This document shows, in pieces, positions 49,561 through 60,509 of a stretch of 64,000 bases of DNA (positions are counted from its first letter, which is position 1; each line of letters opens with the position of its first letter). The notes under the pieces are model-generated. The model searched no databases. It saw only the letters and a list, made by a program, of their open reading frames with translations, and was not told the origin of the DNA. A program made the position numbers and the translations under genes. Origin of the DNA: Acanthosepion esculentum (lineage: Eukaryota; Mollusca; Cephalopoda; Sepiida; Sepiidae). Location: contig OZ038488.1 in assembly GCA_964036315.1 (NCBI GenBank), positions 68,491,842-68,555,841 of the forward strand, read 5' to 3'.

Positions 49561-50584
49561 AGTGGAAAAGAACTTTTGTTACGAGATAAGTTTGTTGTTT
49601 TTCTTGTGCGTCGATTTTGTTTAAATGTACTTCTTTTTCATGCTTGTATTTTCATGCAAGTTTAGCATGAGATCTTTTTATTACATGTTTCTTTCTACTT
49701 GTCTTAAAATTTTGATGTTTTGTACATTCGTGCAAGTATGGCACATGTTCTGTAAATTCGTGCAAGTATGGCACAAGGTCATACATTGATTTGTGTTTTA
49801 CCTTCCTAAGAGGATGTTCCCCTCCCACTATTTTGTCTACAATGTTTAAATGTTTATTCTTGACATATTGTCATTTTTGTTTTGGCCGTTTTTTTATTTT
49901 ACTTTTTCCACTTTTTTACGTTTGTTAATAAATTTATATTCCTTGTCTCCGTTGTTGTTTGTCGCCTATCGTGTTTGTTCCTTAATCGATTCCGCTCGGC
50001 CATGTCTGATCAATCGGAAAGAGACCCGTGGGAAAGAAATATATATTTTACGAAAATTGAGTAAAATGTAAATGTAAAAAAAATAAATAAATAAAATAAC
50101 ACAGATTACGATCCTCCGCTATCAATAGGGTTGGAGGAAGTGGGAGGGTCGTAAGAGAATGCATTGTTGTAAAAGGGGTTCGTCGTTGATGGTGTCAAAT
50201 ACGTTTTATTAAAAGTAAAAAATAAAAAAATCAGATTTTCCAAGTCGCATAATATAATTTGACAGATGACATTAGCTGCTAAGTATATAGTTATCACCTA
50301 AAGAGGAAATAAACGGTAATAACTTAATACTTATTTTTATGCGAAAGCATATAGAAGGATAAAAACAATTTTGTCTATCATTCCAGTATTTGGGATATTA
50401 TTGTCCAAGGCTAAATTTTTAAGGCAAAGATTATTTTCCCATTTAGTTATCATTGTGAAGGACTTAATAGAGGAAACAGAAGTATTATTTTAAATAAAAC
50501 AATTTGAAAATACATTAATTACAAATTTTAAGTGCGACAGAAGCATAGAAGTTATGGTTATATTTAGCCAGTTATATTGTAAAA
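49561..50584. other. No gene seen; short direct repeat at 49719-49772
   Basis: ATTCGTGCAAGTATGGCACA occurs twice, 29 bases apart. Otherwise AT-rich and unassigned. Confidence 0.5.
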
Positions 50585-50905
50585 TGATGAGACCTTGCCG
50601 CCAATCTAGTACTGCGCTTAAAGTCATAAAGTCTATGGGAATAGAGAAAAGGACGGCCTTCATCTGTCTTAACATTAAACTTAGCTAGCCACAAACACTG
50701 ACCCAGACATACAGCAATACAGAGGAAAGTTCATAAGAAAAATTACCATGAGACCATTTATAGAAAAGGCAGAGGAAAGCTAAGTTACGGTGGTGAGGAA
50801 AGCACTGAAGTTGAGATCCCAGGTCAGGACCAATAACATTGCAGACTCTTCTTTGGATTTTATCAAATATCTCTAAACGTTGTAGCAATTTTAAAAGCAA
50901 GCGCG
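50585..50905 (-). pseudogene. LINE-C RT connection fragment (antisense)
   Basis: A 71-codon frame reads KLLQRLEIFDKIQRRVCNVI, GPDLGSQLQCFPHHRNLAFL, CLFYKWSHGNFSYELSSV, the CR1-like block that precedes the C-terminus. The further 3' DNA (50585-50690) matches the STRL..R block. Confidence 0.87.
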
Positions 50906-51548
50906 AATGGTAAACTTAAATATATCACATAGATATGACAAGAAAAATTGTCTACTACGACATAGTGAATCAATTTTCCTATCAGCAGACTTAGCAATTG
51001 TTTCAATATAATCTTTCCACTTCATGCCAGCGGAAAATGTTATTTATTTATATGTAACAATATATAACATGGCATACGGACGAAAAGGGTTAAAGAAAAC
51101 GATATTATTTTTTTGTCAGAAAGGGATTCATTTTCCGAGGATATTGAGAACAGGTTGAGAAAATTATCAGTCAAAATTTCCCTGAGAAAAATTTATAATT
51201 GTGAAAAGAGAATGAGCAATTGTGAAGGCAGAAGAAGATGACGTCAGGAATGCTGACGTCATATAATGGCTCCTCCCGAAAGAGGAAAAGATCTTCCAAA
51301 ATTGGAAGTGTGAAACAGAAAATGAAAGAAGGAGACTGGTTGAATTTTAGATTTGCTTAAAACCACCCTATGCACCCGCACCACACCAGTTGAAAGGGAC
51401 ACCCATAAATACATGTGCCTAGGGGGGGCTAAAGTAGTTGGAATTAGTTGGAGTTAGTTGGAGTTGAAGTTGCGGCCTGGAGTTGCAGAAGCCGCGTCGG
51501 GGAGTTAAGATTTTTTTTTTTTTTGCCATAACGCTGTTTTGCCAACCT
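50906..51548. other. No gene seen; short GTTGGAGTT repeat
   Basis: GTTGGAATTAGTTGGAGTTA and two more GTTGGAGTT copies at 51435-51475. Otherwise unassigned. Confidence 0.45.
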
Positions 51549-51552
51549 AATG

Positions 51553-51596
<44 letters not shown>

Positions 51597-51597
51597 T
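51549..51597. repeat. (AAT)n array
   Basis: About 48 bases of AAT. Confidence 0.95.
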
Positions 51598-51603
51598 ATC
51601 TGC

Positions 51604-51765
51604 TGAAGAAGAAAAACTCCGACGATATCCTTGTGCCATTCTTGAAAGTACGAACAACAGTACTTGAAGTTAAATCCACTTGTCACTGAAGAAAGACTCC
51701 GACGATAACCTTGTGCCGTTCTTGAAAGCACAAACAATAGTACTTGAAGATAAATCCAGTTGTCA
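51604..51765. repeat. 83-bp direct tandem duplication
   Basis: TGAAGAA(A)GACTCCGACGATA, CCTTGTGCC.TTCTTGAAAG and GTACTTGAAG.TAAATCCA occur in both halves (starts at 51604 and 51687), about 88 percent alike. Lies directly after the AAT array. Confidence 0.9.
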
Positions 51766-52989
51766 AGTCTAGCCACCCTTAGAGAAGTTAGCCGAAATTT
51801 TCGTCCCGTCGCCAAGTAATAGAATCGGGTTGGGTAAAGAAAGAAAAAGAAAAAAGAACAGTAATTATTTTTTTTATATTTTGATATAAATATCATCTAG
51901 TGACTTATTCGGGCGCCGTTTGTTTTATTTTCAATTTTGTGTGCGTATTCAATTCCCTGGTTTAGCTTGGTTGGGATACCCCAGTGATAATTCAGCTTGA
52001 CCTTCTTAAGATCAAAAATCACAATGTGGGTAAGAGAGGTCATAGTTGAAGAGGTCAACTTAAAGACCAGCTGCTATGTCAAACGCCACCAACGACCGAC
52101 GCGTGTGGGCTGACGGCTTGTTCTCCGATACCAAGATAGATCCTGACCAAAGACAGCAGGCCGCGACCCTGGCCACGCCACCATGATATATTTATTTATA
52201 TATTATTATTATTATTATCATTATTTATTTATTTATTTATTTATAATAAATTATTACTTATTTATTATTAACTGAGGGAAAAAAATTCTCTAAGTACTTT
52301 TTTTAAAAAATATACTAAATATACTCTTAGAAAATAGTTTCTTGCAGAAAACGTTTGCACCCGCTTAACATTTTTGCTGTATTAAAAAAAAATTATGATA
52401 ATCATTTTTACTAACAGACAGTTGTTTTTACTGTAATGCAATGCATGCTTGCTTTAACTGTTTACAAAATATACATTGAACGCGCCGCTATTTCCAGGTG
52501 CTAAATTTGATTTTTCAAAAACTTCATGCGACACGACATGAAATAGTGCACATACATTCTAACTGTCCACATATTTGTATAAAAATACGTTTACGACGAG
52601 TTGAAACGTCCGTCGCGGCCATTTGTCATTGACTGTTATTTGCCTACTTCAATGATCCTTTTTTTTTTAAATATTAGCCAAGAAGGGGCTTCACGGTAAG
52701 TTTGACAGACCTTATACCAGGCCACAAAAAGGACCTCGTTACTGTAACACTAATCTCTGTTATCTGTTAAAACAACTTAAAATATCATCACTTGTGGTAT
52801 TTACAGTTCCTTCAACAAACCTACCAAACTCAATTAAGCTTCTTTTTTTTTTTATCTCTCACTAACTCTCCCGCCCCTGCCCCTCTCTTTCTTTCTCTTT
52901 TTCTCTCTGCCACTTTCCTAATGGGCACAGACTGAACCCCAAAAAACCCTTTGGGAGACGAAAAGTTCATATGCAGTCCAGAATTATTT
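51766..52989. other. No gene seen
   Basis: 51900-52190 is more GC-rich, with GGGCGCCG at 51911, but has no coding signal. ATT/ATTT repeats at 52200-52270. The remainder is unassigned. Confidence 0.45.
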
Positions 52990-53265
52990 ACATACACAAT
53001 AATGTCCTCATCTTTATTTTTGTTATCACAACGATTCGAGCCTTGTGTTCTTCGGCTTTATTATTTGTTGTAATAACAGCAACAAAGATAGGAACAATAG
53101 ACCGCATATAAATAATCTAAATAATGATACCTCCTCATCCCAAAAATTCAGACACAGACGATCTTATTTGCATTCTAATGTCCTCATCTTGCTATAATCA
53201 CAACGTTTCGGCCGTTGTACCTTTCGACCATCTTCAGTTGTCTGTCGATCCGAGTAACATTCAGG
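52990..53265. mobile_element. Three SINE2 3'-end pieces in alternating orientation
   Basis: 52995-53050 (-) TGTCCTCATCTTT..TTTTGT and ATCACAACG; 53070-53130 (+) AACAGCAACAAAGATAGGAA to ATACCTCCTCATCCC; 53175-53245 (-) TGTCCTCATCTTGC, ATCACAACGTTTCGGCCGTT and CCATCTTCAG. The pieces form inverted repeats with each other. Confidence 0.72.
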
Positions 53266-53771
53266 GAAGTTCAAAATGAACACTTTATTTAATCTATGGG
53301 GTTGCATATTTCTCGTTTCGTTGTTCACGTCTAGGTATATCTCGTCATCTTCACCTTTTAGTCCAGCTCAGTTATTGCACGCCCTGTTCCCATTGAGTTC
53401 AAGTAGACACTGCCCAGCCCAGGGATGAAATTCACAATTATTATGCTACCGAATTTATTAGCCTACGCCGGAATTCACTTGGCTATTGTTTCGTGCGACA
53501 AATCTTAACCTAGACATTGAAGCCTTAACTACAAAGCAGTTATTGCCGGTCTACTAGGCTACCTGCTGTTGTCGTTGCACTTAAATTCTTACGGCGTTGT
53601 TTCACTTCTTGCTACTGCTGCGGTAGAAACGTTGCTGTGAAGCTTGGCTACTTTCACCGCCGATTCGCTTTATTTATTAACGACTCTTTAATGTCATTTA
53701 TTTCGTGCGCTGATTTATTGAGATATCATATGCATAGTATTTTATCTCGTTATAATGATATATATGTCGGA

Positions 53772-53776
<5 letters not shown>
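53266..53776. other. No gene seen
   Basis: Unassigned. Confidence 0.5.

Positions 53777-53825
<49 letters not shown>
53777..53825. repeat. (TA)n array
   Basis: About 48 bases of TA. It is flanked by ATGTCGGATTTAA and TTAAATCTGACAT, so the array sits at the centre of a short inverted repeat. Confidence 0.96.
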
Positions 53826-53829
<4 letters not shown>

Positions 53830-53844
53830 TCTGACATATTGTTA

Positions 53845-54080
53845 TATTTAATTTATTTTGTTTAAATGTTATTTTTTATAGATACTCATACTCGAGTAGA
53901 AGCTCTGTTTTTTTAATTAAGCAATATTATTTAATTAAACAGTATTTTTTATCCAACACCTCTACCGGCCTGAATATTCGAGAATTATTGTCAGAAAAAT
54001 ATTCGAACCCGCATCCCTTTTGGGGAACTGTCATTGGATATGACGTGCCTGACCATTCGGCCACGTAGGACTTCCGGTTA
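53845..54080 (-). mobile_element. SINE1 copy with A and B boxes
   Basis: Minus strand: CCTACGTGGCCGAATGGTCA (A box), GATGCGGGTTCGAATATT (B box), TCGAATATTCAGGCCGGTAG, AACAGAGCTTCTACTCGAGT and CTATAAAAAATAACATTTAA. Full in order. Confidence 0.87.
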
Positions 54081-54189
54081 AACAACGTCAGAATTGTGCC
54101 TTTTGACGAGACACTTCCCTGCCGATTCTCGAAACATCCATATCTACGCTGTATTGTATCCTAATGTAAACAAAGGCAAGAAATGGATT

Positions 54190-54440
54190 AAATCCGGCAT
54201 ATTATTTTTAATTTAATTTTTGTACACGTTATCTTTGATAGATACTCATATTATAGTAGAGCCTCTGTTTTTTTTTAATTAAACAATATCATTTTATTAA
54301 ACAGTATTTTTGATCGAACTACATCTACCGGCCTGAATATTCGGAAATCTTGTTAGAAAAATATGCGTCCTCAAACCTGCATCCCTTATGGGGAGCCGTC
54401 ATTGGATCTGACAAGCGTGTCCATTCGGCAACATAGGACT
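54190..54440 (-). mobile_element. SINE1 copy, adjacent duplicate
   Basis: Same order as the previous copy (TCCTATGTTGCCGAATGGAC, GATGCAGGTTTGAGGACG, ATATTCAGGCCGGTAGATGT, CTATCAAAGATAACGTGTAC). B box altered to GGTTTGAG. Confidence 0.85.
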
Positions 54441-54464
54441 TCCGGTCAAACAAAGCCTGTACAA

Positions 54465-54558
54465 TGTTTAATTGAATAATATTGTTTAATTTAAAAAAGC
54501 AGGGCTTCTACTCGAATATGAGTATTCATAAAAAATAACGTTTAAACAAAATAGATTA

Positions 54559-54560
<2 letters not shown>
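54465..54560 (+). mobile_element. SINE1 3' end, inverted to its neighbours
   Basis: AGGGCTTCTACTCGAATATG, AGTATTCATAAAAAATAACG and TTTAAACAAAATAGATTAAA: SINE1 tail on the plus strand, directly before an (AC)n run (54567-54592). Confidence 0.8.

Positions 54561-54566
<6 letters not shown>

Positions 54567-54592
<26 letters not shown>
54567..54592. repeat. (AC)n microsatellite
   Basis: About 26 bases of AC. Confidence 0.93.
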
Positions 54593-54596
<4 letters not shown>

Positions 54597-54780
54597 CTTT
54601 CGTAATAATGAACACTACAATGTTTATCTTGTAATAAACAATACCCTGATGATGACCTTGTGCAATGTCGAAAGTATTCAAAATAAAATAAATATGTATC
54701 AACACGGCAATTTTCTCTCGTCCTTCAATAACGACACCAAAAAGCTTATCCGTAAATATGAAAGTAACTTTCTGATGAAC

Positions 54781-54787
<7 letters not shown>

Positions 54788-54870
<83 letters not shown>
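54788..54870. repeat. (TA)n array
   Basis: About 82 bases of TA. Confidence 0.97.
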
Positions 54871-54872
<2 letters not shown>

Positions 54873-55344
54873 CACTACGATTAAGCAATTAATTATTTTC
54901 TTACATTTGTACAAGTGATTTCTTTTCTGGACATACGCGTTCACGATTGCAAGAACAATTTAATAAAAAGCTTAATCACAGTGCCTTGTCAGTCGTCTTC
55001 AGTGAAACTTGTAGAAAAAAGGATTGCTGTGTACGTATGTGTTTGTGTGTGTACATACGTGTGTAGATTAATCTGTTACGAACAACACAGTCCGTAAAGA
55101 TACAATGCGTAAATCCAGTATAAAACTATTAACTTAAAACTTATCACAATATATAAGAGTGAAGTGAGGTTTAAGATAATTCAATTCTATACTCTGCGCC
55201 ACTGAGGGAATAAAAGGGATAGAGAATCTGCTGATAGGTCTACTACCAGGAAAGTTGGTGCCAGGCAATGATTCTCGTCAAAATCCATCATGCACATTTA
55301 TACCATTCTAATATTGCTGCCATATCTGGCCTTGTGCTCCTACT

Positions 55345-55347
<3 letters not shown>
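54871..55347. other. Mostly unassigned; CR1/L2-like shred at its end
   Basis: 55310-55347 (AATATTGCTGCCATATCTGG then CCTTGTGCTCC) resembles the YCCHIW block of LINE-C/LINE-D. Otherwise no signal. Confidence 0.4.

Positions 55348-55405
<58 letters not shown>
55348..55405. repeat. (TA)n array
   Basis: About 57 bases of TA. Confidence 0.97.
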
Positions 55406-55408
<3 letters not shown>

Positions 55409-55747
55409 AAACAAACCAACACTTAATAATATTAACTTTGAACATGGACATAATATCTTGACCGTGTTTTGAAACAAAAAAAATGAATCACTTTATAAAA
55501 CATACATATAACAAACTATTTCTATTTCTAATTCTAACAGTTGAAATATAATCCTTGAAAATGGCTAAATGTATAGCCGAAAGCGCCCGGATAAAAAGAA
55601 CATTCGGACAGTTTTTATATAATTTAGCCTCTGAAAAGAAAAACTTTATTAGATCACACGAGAAATTATATAAAAAAACTAAATAAAAGCGCCTTATCAG
55701 TCGTTTTTAATGAAATGTGCATGAAAGAAGGATTGCTGCCTAAATAC

Positions 55748-55751
<4 letters not shown>
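55406..55751. other. No gene seen
   Basis: AT-rich. CTTGAAAATGGC..., GCCGAAAGCG at 55553-55588 is a loose match to the motif seen at SINE2 3' ends. Confidence 0.45.
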
Positions 55752-55800
<49 letters not shown>

Positions 55801-55866
55801 TAGATAGATAGATAGATAGATAGCTATAGATATAGATATAGATATATATATATATAGAGAGAGAGA
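55752..55866. repeat. (TA)n-(GATA)n-(GA)n microsatellite
   Basis: About 46 bases of TA, about 25 of GATA, mixed TATAGA and a short GA end. Confidence 0.97.
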
Positions 55867-55954
55867 AATTCTCAAAATTCAAAGTAGGGTCAGTAATGTA
55901 ATCGATTTTAACCTAGCATCTCAACATCAGCCACTTTCTATCCTAAATGTCATT

Positions 55955-56325
55955 TCTACAAATATTTTCATGGCAGTTGTTCTAACTGTTCTTAGTTGAT
56001 ACCTTGACTGCATTAATTTGATCATACTACTAGATTGGCAACTAGGTCTCGTTGTTTTACTGTTGAAACAGCTAGATGTGGCCGTAAGTTCCATTCTGAT
56101 AGTTTCTTTTCTAACACTCCTCACCCTCTTACGATATGTTGCTTCCTCGAGACGGGCAATTAAAAAAAAAATTAGATGCAACTTCATTCACCATCTTCTG
56201 TCTTCCTGAAGCCTGTTCTGTTATTGTTCTTTTTACTCAAGTCTCCCCATTCTCTTCATTCTCAGTAACCCTTTGCATCTTAGTGCATTCTCGCCTTCCT
56301 TGGGGTGAAATGATTAAAAAAATGT
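55955..56325 (+). pseudogene. LINE-C C-terminal region and 3' end
   Basis: ACTAGATTGGCAACTAGGTC, CTGTTGAAACAGCTAGATGT and the C-terminal reading ...FTVETARCGRKFHSDSFF, followed by the shared UTR words (AGTAACCCTTTGCATCTTAG) and CTTGGGGTGAAATGATTAAA at the end. Confidence 0.87.
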
Positions 56326-56339
56326 TCTGACGGAATCTT

Positions 56340-56670
56340 TTCCTTTATTCTACTATTTCAGACCTTCAAAGCTAAAACCCGCTGTGTCACATACACAGGA
56401 TCGAATCATGATCATTATTCGTATTTCTTTGATAACAAGAACATTTCACTCAGACAACTTTTTCTCAAGAACCGCTACTTTGTGGAACTGACTCCCGAGG
56501 TGATGCTTTCTCGATCACTACAATCTTAAGATATTCAAGTTTCGATCAATCGTTATCTATCCTATCCATCCTCATAATCTGCGCTTACTTTTACGTTAGT
56601 ACACCAACCGTATTCAGTAACCCTATATCTTAACAGGCTCTTGTGCCTTATAATCGGTGAACATTGAGTA
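56340..56670 (+). pseudogene. LINE-D C-terminal region and 3' end
   Basis: CAAAGCTAAAACCCGCTGTG, GAACATTTCACTCAGACAAC, TTCTCAAGAACCGCTACTTT and TCGATCACTACAATCTTAAG follow the LINE-D order; ends with GTGCCTTATAATCGGTGAAC and ATTGAGTAAAA. Begins immediately after a LINE-C end. Confidence 0.8.
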
Positions 56671-56674
56671 AAAC

Positions 56675-56780
56675 CAAGGCCCTTTAGTGAGAATCGAACT
56701 TCCTCTAGCTAGATTGTCTAACCAGGCCAGTTTGCTAACTCTTGTTTTACGCCAGGAACCCTTTCGCTACTTATCATTCC
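56675..56780 (-). mobile_element. tRNA-like SINE unit related to 18.4 kb
   Basis: Minus strand: TGGCGTAAAACAAGAGTTAG (A-box region) and GAAGTTCGATTCTCACTAAA (B box GTTCGATTC). Shares the layout ...GTTAGCAA... with the pair at 18405-18690. Confidence 0.65.
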
Positions 56781-57779
56781 GCAAACGCTCCATCAACTCA
56801 CGGGGAAATGAGCGTACCATTCGTTGAAAAACAATTCTACACTAATTTCTACGCCTCCGTCGACTTGGTTTGAAATGCCTTCCGACCCGTAATGCATGAA
56901 ACAGAAAGATGATTTTTGTTTCATTTCTTTTTTGTTTCCTACTTTTATTTATTTATTTATTTATTCATTTTTACAGACTTAATGGCCAAACAGATGTCTA
57001 ACGGCGAAGGGAAGAGAAAGACAAATATTAAACATAAGTTAGAGTAATACTACCAAAGGACGCGTGATAAATGTCACGACATTGTTGACCTGCTTAAATG
57101 TAACCTTACCATCAAGTTTTATCTTTAAGCGAAAAAGTAGGAGAAAAAAAATTTTTATTAGGCTTATGGGAAACGTGCTGAATTCAGTTTGATGATATAG
57201 GTCTGGTAATGGTGATATTAGCTGTTTCTTTATCAGGAAATATTCGGCTTACATTGATCAATTAGCCAGTGTTACTTTTGGTTGAAATTTATAAAATCTT
57301 TCTATTAAAATAATATTTTTATTAAAATAGGTTTTACATGTCCAGTAGCTGTTATCCCTCTTTCCAGTATTGATAGGGGTCTCCTTCCTAACCTCTTTAA
57401 TGTAAAATAACAACATCTTGAATATATTATTATTTTCTCTTAGCGTTACATGGACTCCCCATTTTAGTTGTTTCAGACAAAGGATATCGTTTCTGCTGTA
57501 CAGTTCATTGTGTTCTGTAGCGCCAGTCCACAATGATTGTAGAAGGTTGGTTCTCATTGAGACTTACAATATTTATTCACTCAAAGTCATTTTTAATCAC
57601 TGATCTGAGAAAGCGGTTATATACAGCTGACAGTTTAGATATTTCCGGACGTGTTTAGCGCTATGCCTGACATCCATATGAAAGTCTCAATATGACGAGC
57701 CTATTTAAGGATAGAAGCATTTTAGTTTATTTATTTTTTAACGAGTTGCCTTCAAATATTATTTTTATAGACGTGTTGT
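56781..57779. other. No gene seen
   Basis: AT-rich, ATTT run at 56945-56970. A 99-codon minus frame (57258-57557) has no recognised motif. Confidence 0.5.
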
Positions 57780-57990
57780 GGATTTTTATAATGCTTTTGT
57801 TCCCCTCGATATAAGACCCCAAAGGCGCTCAAGGTAGAGGCTCCCTGTATGGTGTTGTATGAGCGTAAGATAAAGAAAGCTTTCAAGATTGTAGCAATTG
57901 AGAAAAGATCTTTCGGGAGTCTGTTCCACAAAGTAAAAGTTCTTGAGAACAAGTTGTTCGAGTGGAACTTCTTACTAATGGTTTACGAGG
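57780..57990 (-). pseudogene. LINE-D 3' part (antisense)
   Basis: Minus-strand 66-codon frame: MFSRTFTLWNRLPKDLFSIA, TILKAFFILRSYNTIQGAST; DNA matches the LINE-D blocks TTTGTGGAACAGACTCCCG and CAATTGCTACAATCTTGAA. Confidence 0.75.
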
Positions 57991-57999
57991 CAAATGATG

Positions 58000-58099
58000 A
58001 TGATTCATCCTTGTGTACGTGGCCGAAAGATTTTTTCTCGATTACTACAATCTACAACTCGTCAATAAAAAGGTCAGGGCTGCTAGCTCGTCACCATGG
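58000..58099 (+). pseudogene. LINE-D shred
   Basis: TTTTTCTCGATTACTACAAT and CTACAACTCGTCAATAAAAA is the LINE-D 'CTCGATCACTACAATCTTAAC..TTCAAG' block on the plus strand, facing the antisense piece to its left. Confidence 0.5.
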
Positions 58100-58440
58100 A
58101 AACAGCGTCAGAGTAGCGAGAGGCTTGTGACGTTTCGTCTACGAGGTTAGCATAACTGATTTTAAGCATCAAGATAGCTTTGGTCATTTGATGACCACAG
58201 CGCCGATATCTGACTTAATAGAGACAAGGAAGACTTTCATGTTTAGTCTAGTTACAAGGTAATCATTTCAGGAGATTCCATTGAAATAACGATAGAGTAG
58301 TTAAAGGCTTGTGACGTTTCGTCTACGACGTTAGCATAATTGATTTTAGGCATCAAGACACCTTTGGTCATTTGACGACCCCAGCGCCGATATCTGATTT
58401 CATAGATACAAGGTAATCAGTTCAGGAGATTCCGCTGGAT
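58100..58440. repeat. ~190-bp tandem duplication
   Basis: GGCTTGTGACGTTTCGTCTA, CATCAAGA, TTTGGTCATTTGA.GACC and CAGCGCCGATATCTGA occur in both units (starts near 58108 and 58297), each followed by GGTAATCA.TTCAGGAGATTC. The first unit has an extra 28 bases. Confidence 0.92.
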
Positions 58441-58569
58441 ATTAAACATCACAGGAGATTTGTTGATCTCTTGATTGAATTAATAATTGATTACCTTTTA
58501 TCTATTGTTCGTTACGCTATGCTGTTCACTGACGTTGTGCCAAAATTTGGTTGGTGAGGCACAATCATC
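58441..58569. other. No gene seen
   Basis: AT-rich spacer. Confidence 0.5.
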
Positions 58570-59045
58570 ACTTTCCAGCCATGAATTGTGATCAAAATCG
58601 TTCGTGCTGTCTTGTAGAAGATGACTTATTTTCCACCCGATAGCCTCTTTCTCCAGAGATGCAATGTTGCAAGCCTATCGCTATTTCCATATCAAATTTT
58701 CACTCTTCGGTTCCAAGTTCCGAACGTTACAGCTAAGACTCGCCATGCCACAGCCATGGAGTCAAATCACCCACGTTTCCTTCACATTACGTTTTTAAGG
58801 ATAAACTCCCTCTCAAACAACCTTTTCTTATGGGTTGGTACTTTTTAGAACAGACTCATTCGCATATGCATCCCTGAACACTAGGAACTTAATCTCTTCA
58901 AGTCAAGGGTCAATCGTTATCTATCCTCCTTATTCTCTTAATCATCATATCCTTCTATGTATTATAGTTATATCACACACCTAATCCAGTTATTCTTTAT
59001 CATGGGTGGCACTTGAACCTTGCATACATGAACTTTAGTATAAAA
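58570..59045 (+). pseudogene. LINE-D C-terminal region and 3' end
   Basis: The 75-codon frame (58621-58848) reads RCNVASLSLFPYQIFTLRFQ, VPNVTAKTRHATAMESNHPR, FLHITFLRINSLSNNLFLWV. After it, CTAGGAACTTAATCTCTTCA, TCAATCGTTATCTATCC and a 3' end GGCACTTGAACCTTGCATAC. Diverged but in order. Confidence 0.75.
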
Positions 59046-59284
59046 AATAAATGGACGTTTGACTTTGGACTAATAGTTAATAATAACCAAGGTTCACTAT
59101 TTAGCATTTCCATTAACAGACCAACCAGAGCTAATTTGTCAAACTCATGCATTTTACTATAACCAAATCTAAACTGGTTGTAGAGGAGTATACGCTACTG
59201 AATCAGACGACGGCTTCCATACAATGACATTATGCTTCGAAATTGGTGATTTATTTTCTGCATTTTCATTGTTAAAGCATTGAA
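59046..59284. other. No gene seen
   Basis: Unassigned. Confidence 0.5.
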
Positions 59285-59475
59285 TTTAGATACTTGATTG
59301 GCAGAAAGGTTTTATCAGTTCACAATTAAATTGGCTGGATGTAACCGCATGTTCTATGCTAACAGTTTCTATTCTCGCACTTATCACGACTGGAACTCAC
59401 TTCCGGCTCCATACTTTCTAGCCAACTTTGATCTTCAAAAATTTAAACGCAATGTCAATCGTCTCCACTTTCAAT
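59285..59475 (+). pseudogene. LINE-C C-terminal fragment
   Basis: Reads with one change ..FYQFTIKLAGCNRMFYANSF, YSRTYHDWNSLPAPYFLANF and DLQKFKRNVNRLHFQ. Ends in a stop and passes straight into LINE-D-type RT sequence. Confidence 0.85.
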
Positions 59476-59479
59476 GAGA

Positions 59480-59765
59480 CTATATGCTTTGAACGTCTCT
59501 TGGGACTCAAATTCTCTCCAGACCGCAAGACCAAAGCCCTTATATTCAACACATTCTCAAAAACACTGCAAAAATGGTTGACTCATTCTATCACACCAGA
59601 AAGTCGATGCCATACTATGTCTTTACAAGAGTCAGATTAAACTAAAAAATGGAGTATTGCTGCCATATATGGACTAGAGATGTTCAATACACACTTTCCA
59701 GTCTGGATAAATTTAAAAAATCATTTACGTAGTCTTGTGGAGGCATGACATTATTCACTGTGTAA
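59480..59765 (+). pseudogene. LINE-D-type RT thumb/connection fragment
   Basis: CFERLLGLKFSPDRKTKALI, then shifted MPYYVFTRVRLN, MEYCCHIWTGDVQYTLSSLD and KFKK, homologous to 20860-21060. No intact frame. Confidence 0.78.
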
Positions 59766-60245
59766 GATTTCTTTGGTAACAAATAAAAGAATACTGAGCT
59801 GTTACGTGACATCTGTCCATCTTTATGGCGGCGAATGTTGGACGATTTCCTCAAAGATGAAGAAGAGACTCGAAGCGTCGGAGATGTGGTTCTGCAGAAG
59901 GATGCTAAGGATGTCATGGACCGAGCGTGTGTGCAAAGATGAGGTCTTAGAAAGGCTGCAAACAAGGAGGTGGCTTATACTTAACATCAAGAAGAGGCAG
60001 CTGAAGTTTCTGGGACATGTAATGAAGAAGGAGGGCCTGGAGAATCTGATATCCACGGGTCGAATAGAGGGAAAGAGGGACAAGAGAAAGAAACGCATGG
60101 CATACCTAGCGGGCTTATGCAAGTGGATGATAGAACGTGGTCTTGGGGTGAGCAGAGGGAAGGAACTTGTTGAGAGCTGCAAAAGATAGAGGCAGGTGGA
60201 GAGCCATGATCACCTACGTGATGAAAGGACATGGCTCATAGAAAG
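59766..60245 (+). pseudogene. LINE-A RT C-terminus, best-preserved copy
   Basis: An unbroken 138-codon frame (59773-60189) reads ILSCYVTSVHLYGGECWTIS, SKMKKRLEASEMWFCRRMLR, MSWTERVCKDEVLERLQTRR, WLILNIKKRQLKFLGHVMKK, EGLENLISTGRIEGKRDKRK, KRMAYLAGLCKWMIERGLG and ends in SCKR-stop. The 3' end GGTGGAGAGCCATGATCACC, GGACATGGCTCATAGAAAGA follows. Only the C-terminal domain is present; no RT palm, so it is inactive. It is my LINE-A reference. Confidence 0.92.
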
Positions 60246-60249
60246 AAAA

Positions 60250-60480
60250 GAAGGACTGTCACTTTGTGGAACAAGCTCCAGCATTGGTGTTTGCTTGATC
60301 ACTACAATTCTGACCTCTTGAAGTCAAGAGTCAATCGTCATTTTTTCCTCCTTATTCTCATAATCTTCATTTTTTACCACTTTCAATTTCGCTCATAGCG
60401 CACACGCTATACAGCATAGACGTTTCGACTGCAGCTCTCTAACTTGAATGGCTCTCGAGCATTGTGTTAGTTGAAATATA
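60250..60480 (+). pseudogene. LINE-D C-terminal shred and 3' end
   Basis: GGACTGTCACTTTGTGGAAC, TTGCTTGATCACTACAATTC and GAGTCAATCGTCATTTTTTC are the LINE-D blocks. Ends with a diverged GCATTGTGTTAGTTGAAATA. Confidence 0.7.
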
Positions 60481-60509
60481 AGATTTAAAAACGTTAGTGA
60501 ATAAATTTA

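Noticed and set aside
51896..51925. tRNA-Lys-type primer-binding site (GGCGCC) of an LTR element
   Set aside because: Only seven matching bases; no paired LTRs and no coding remnants.
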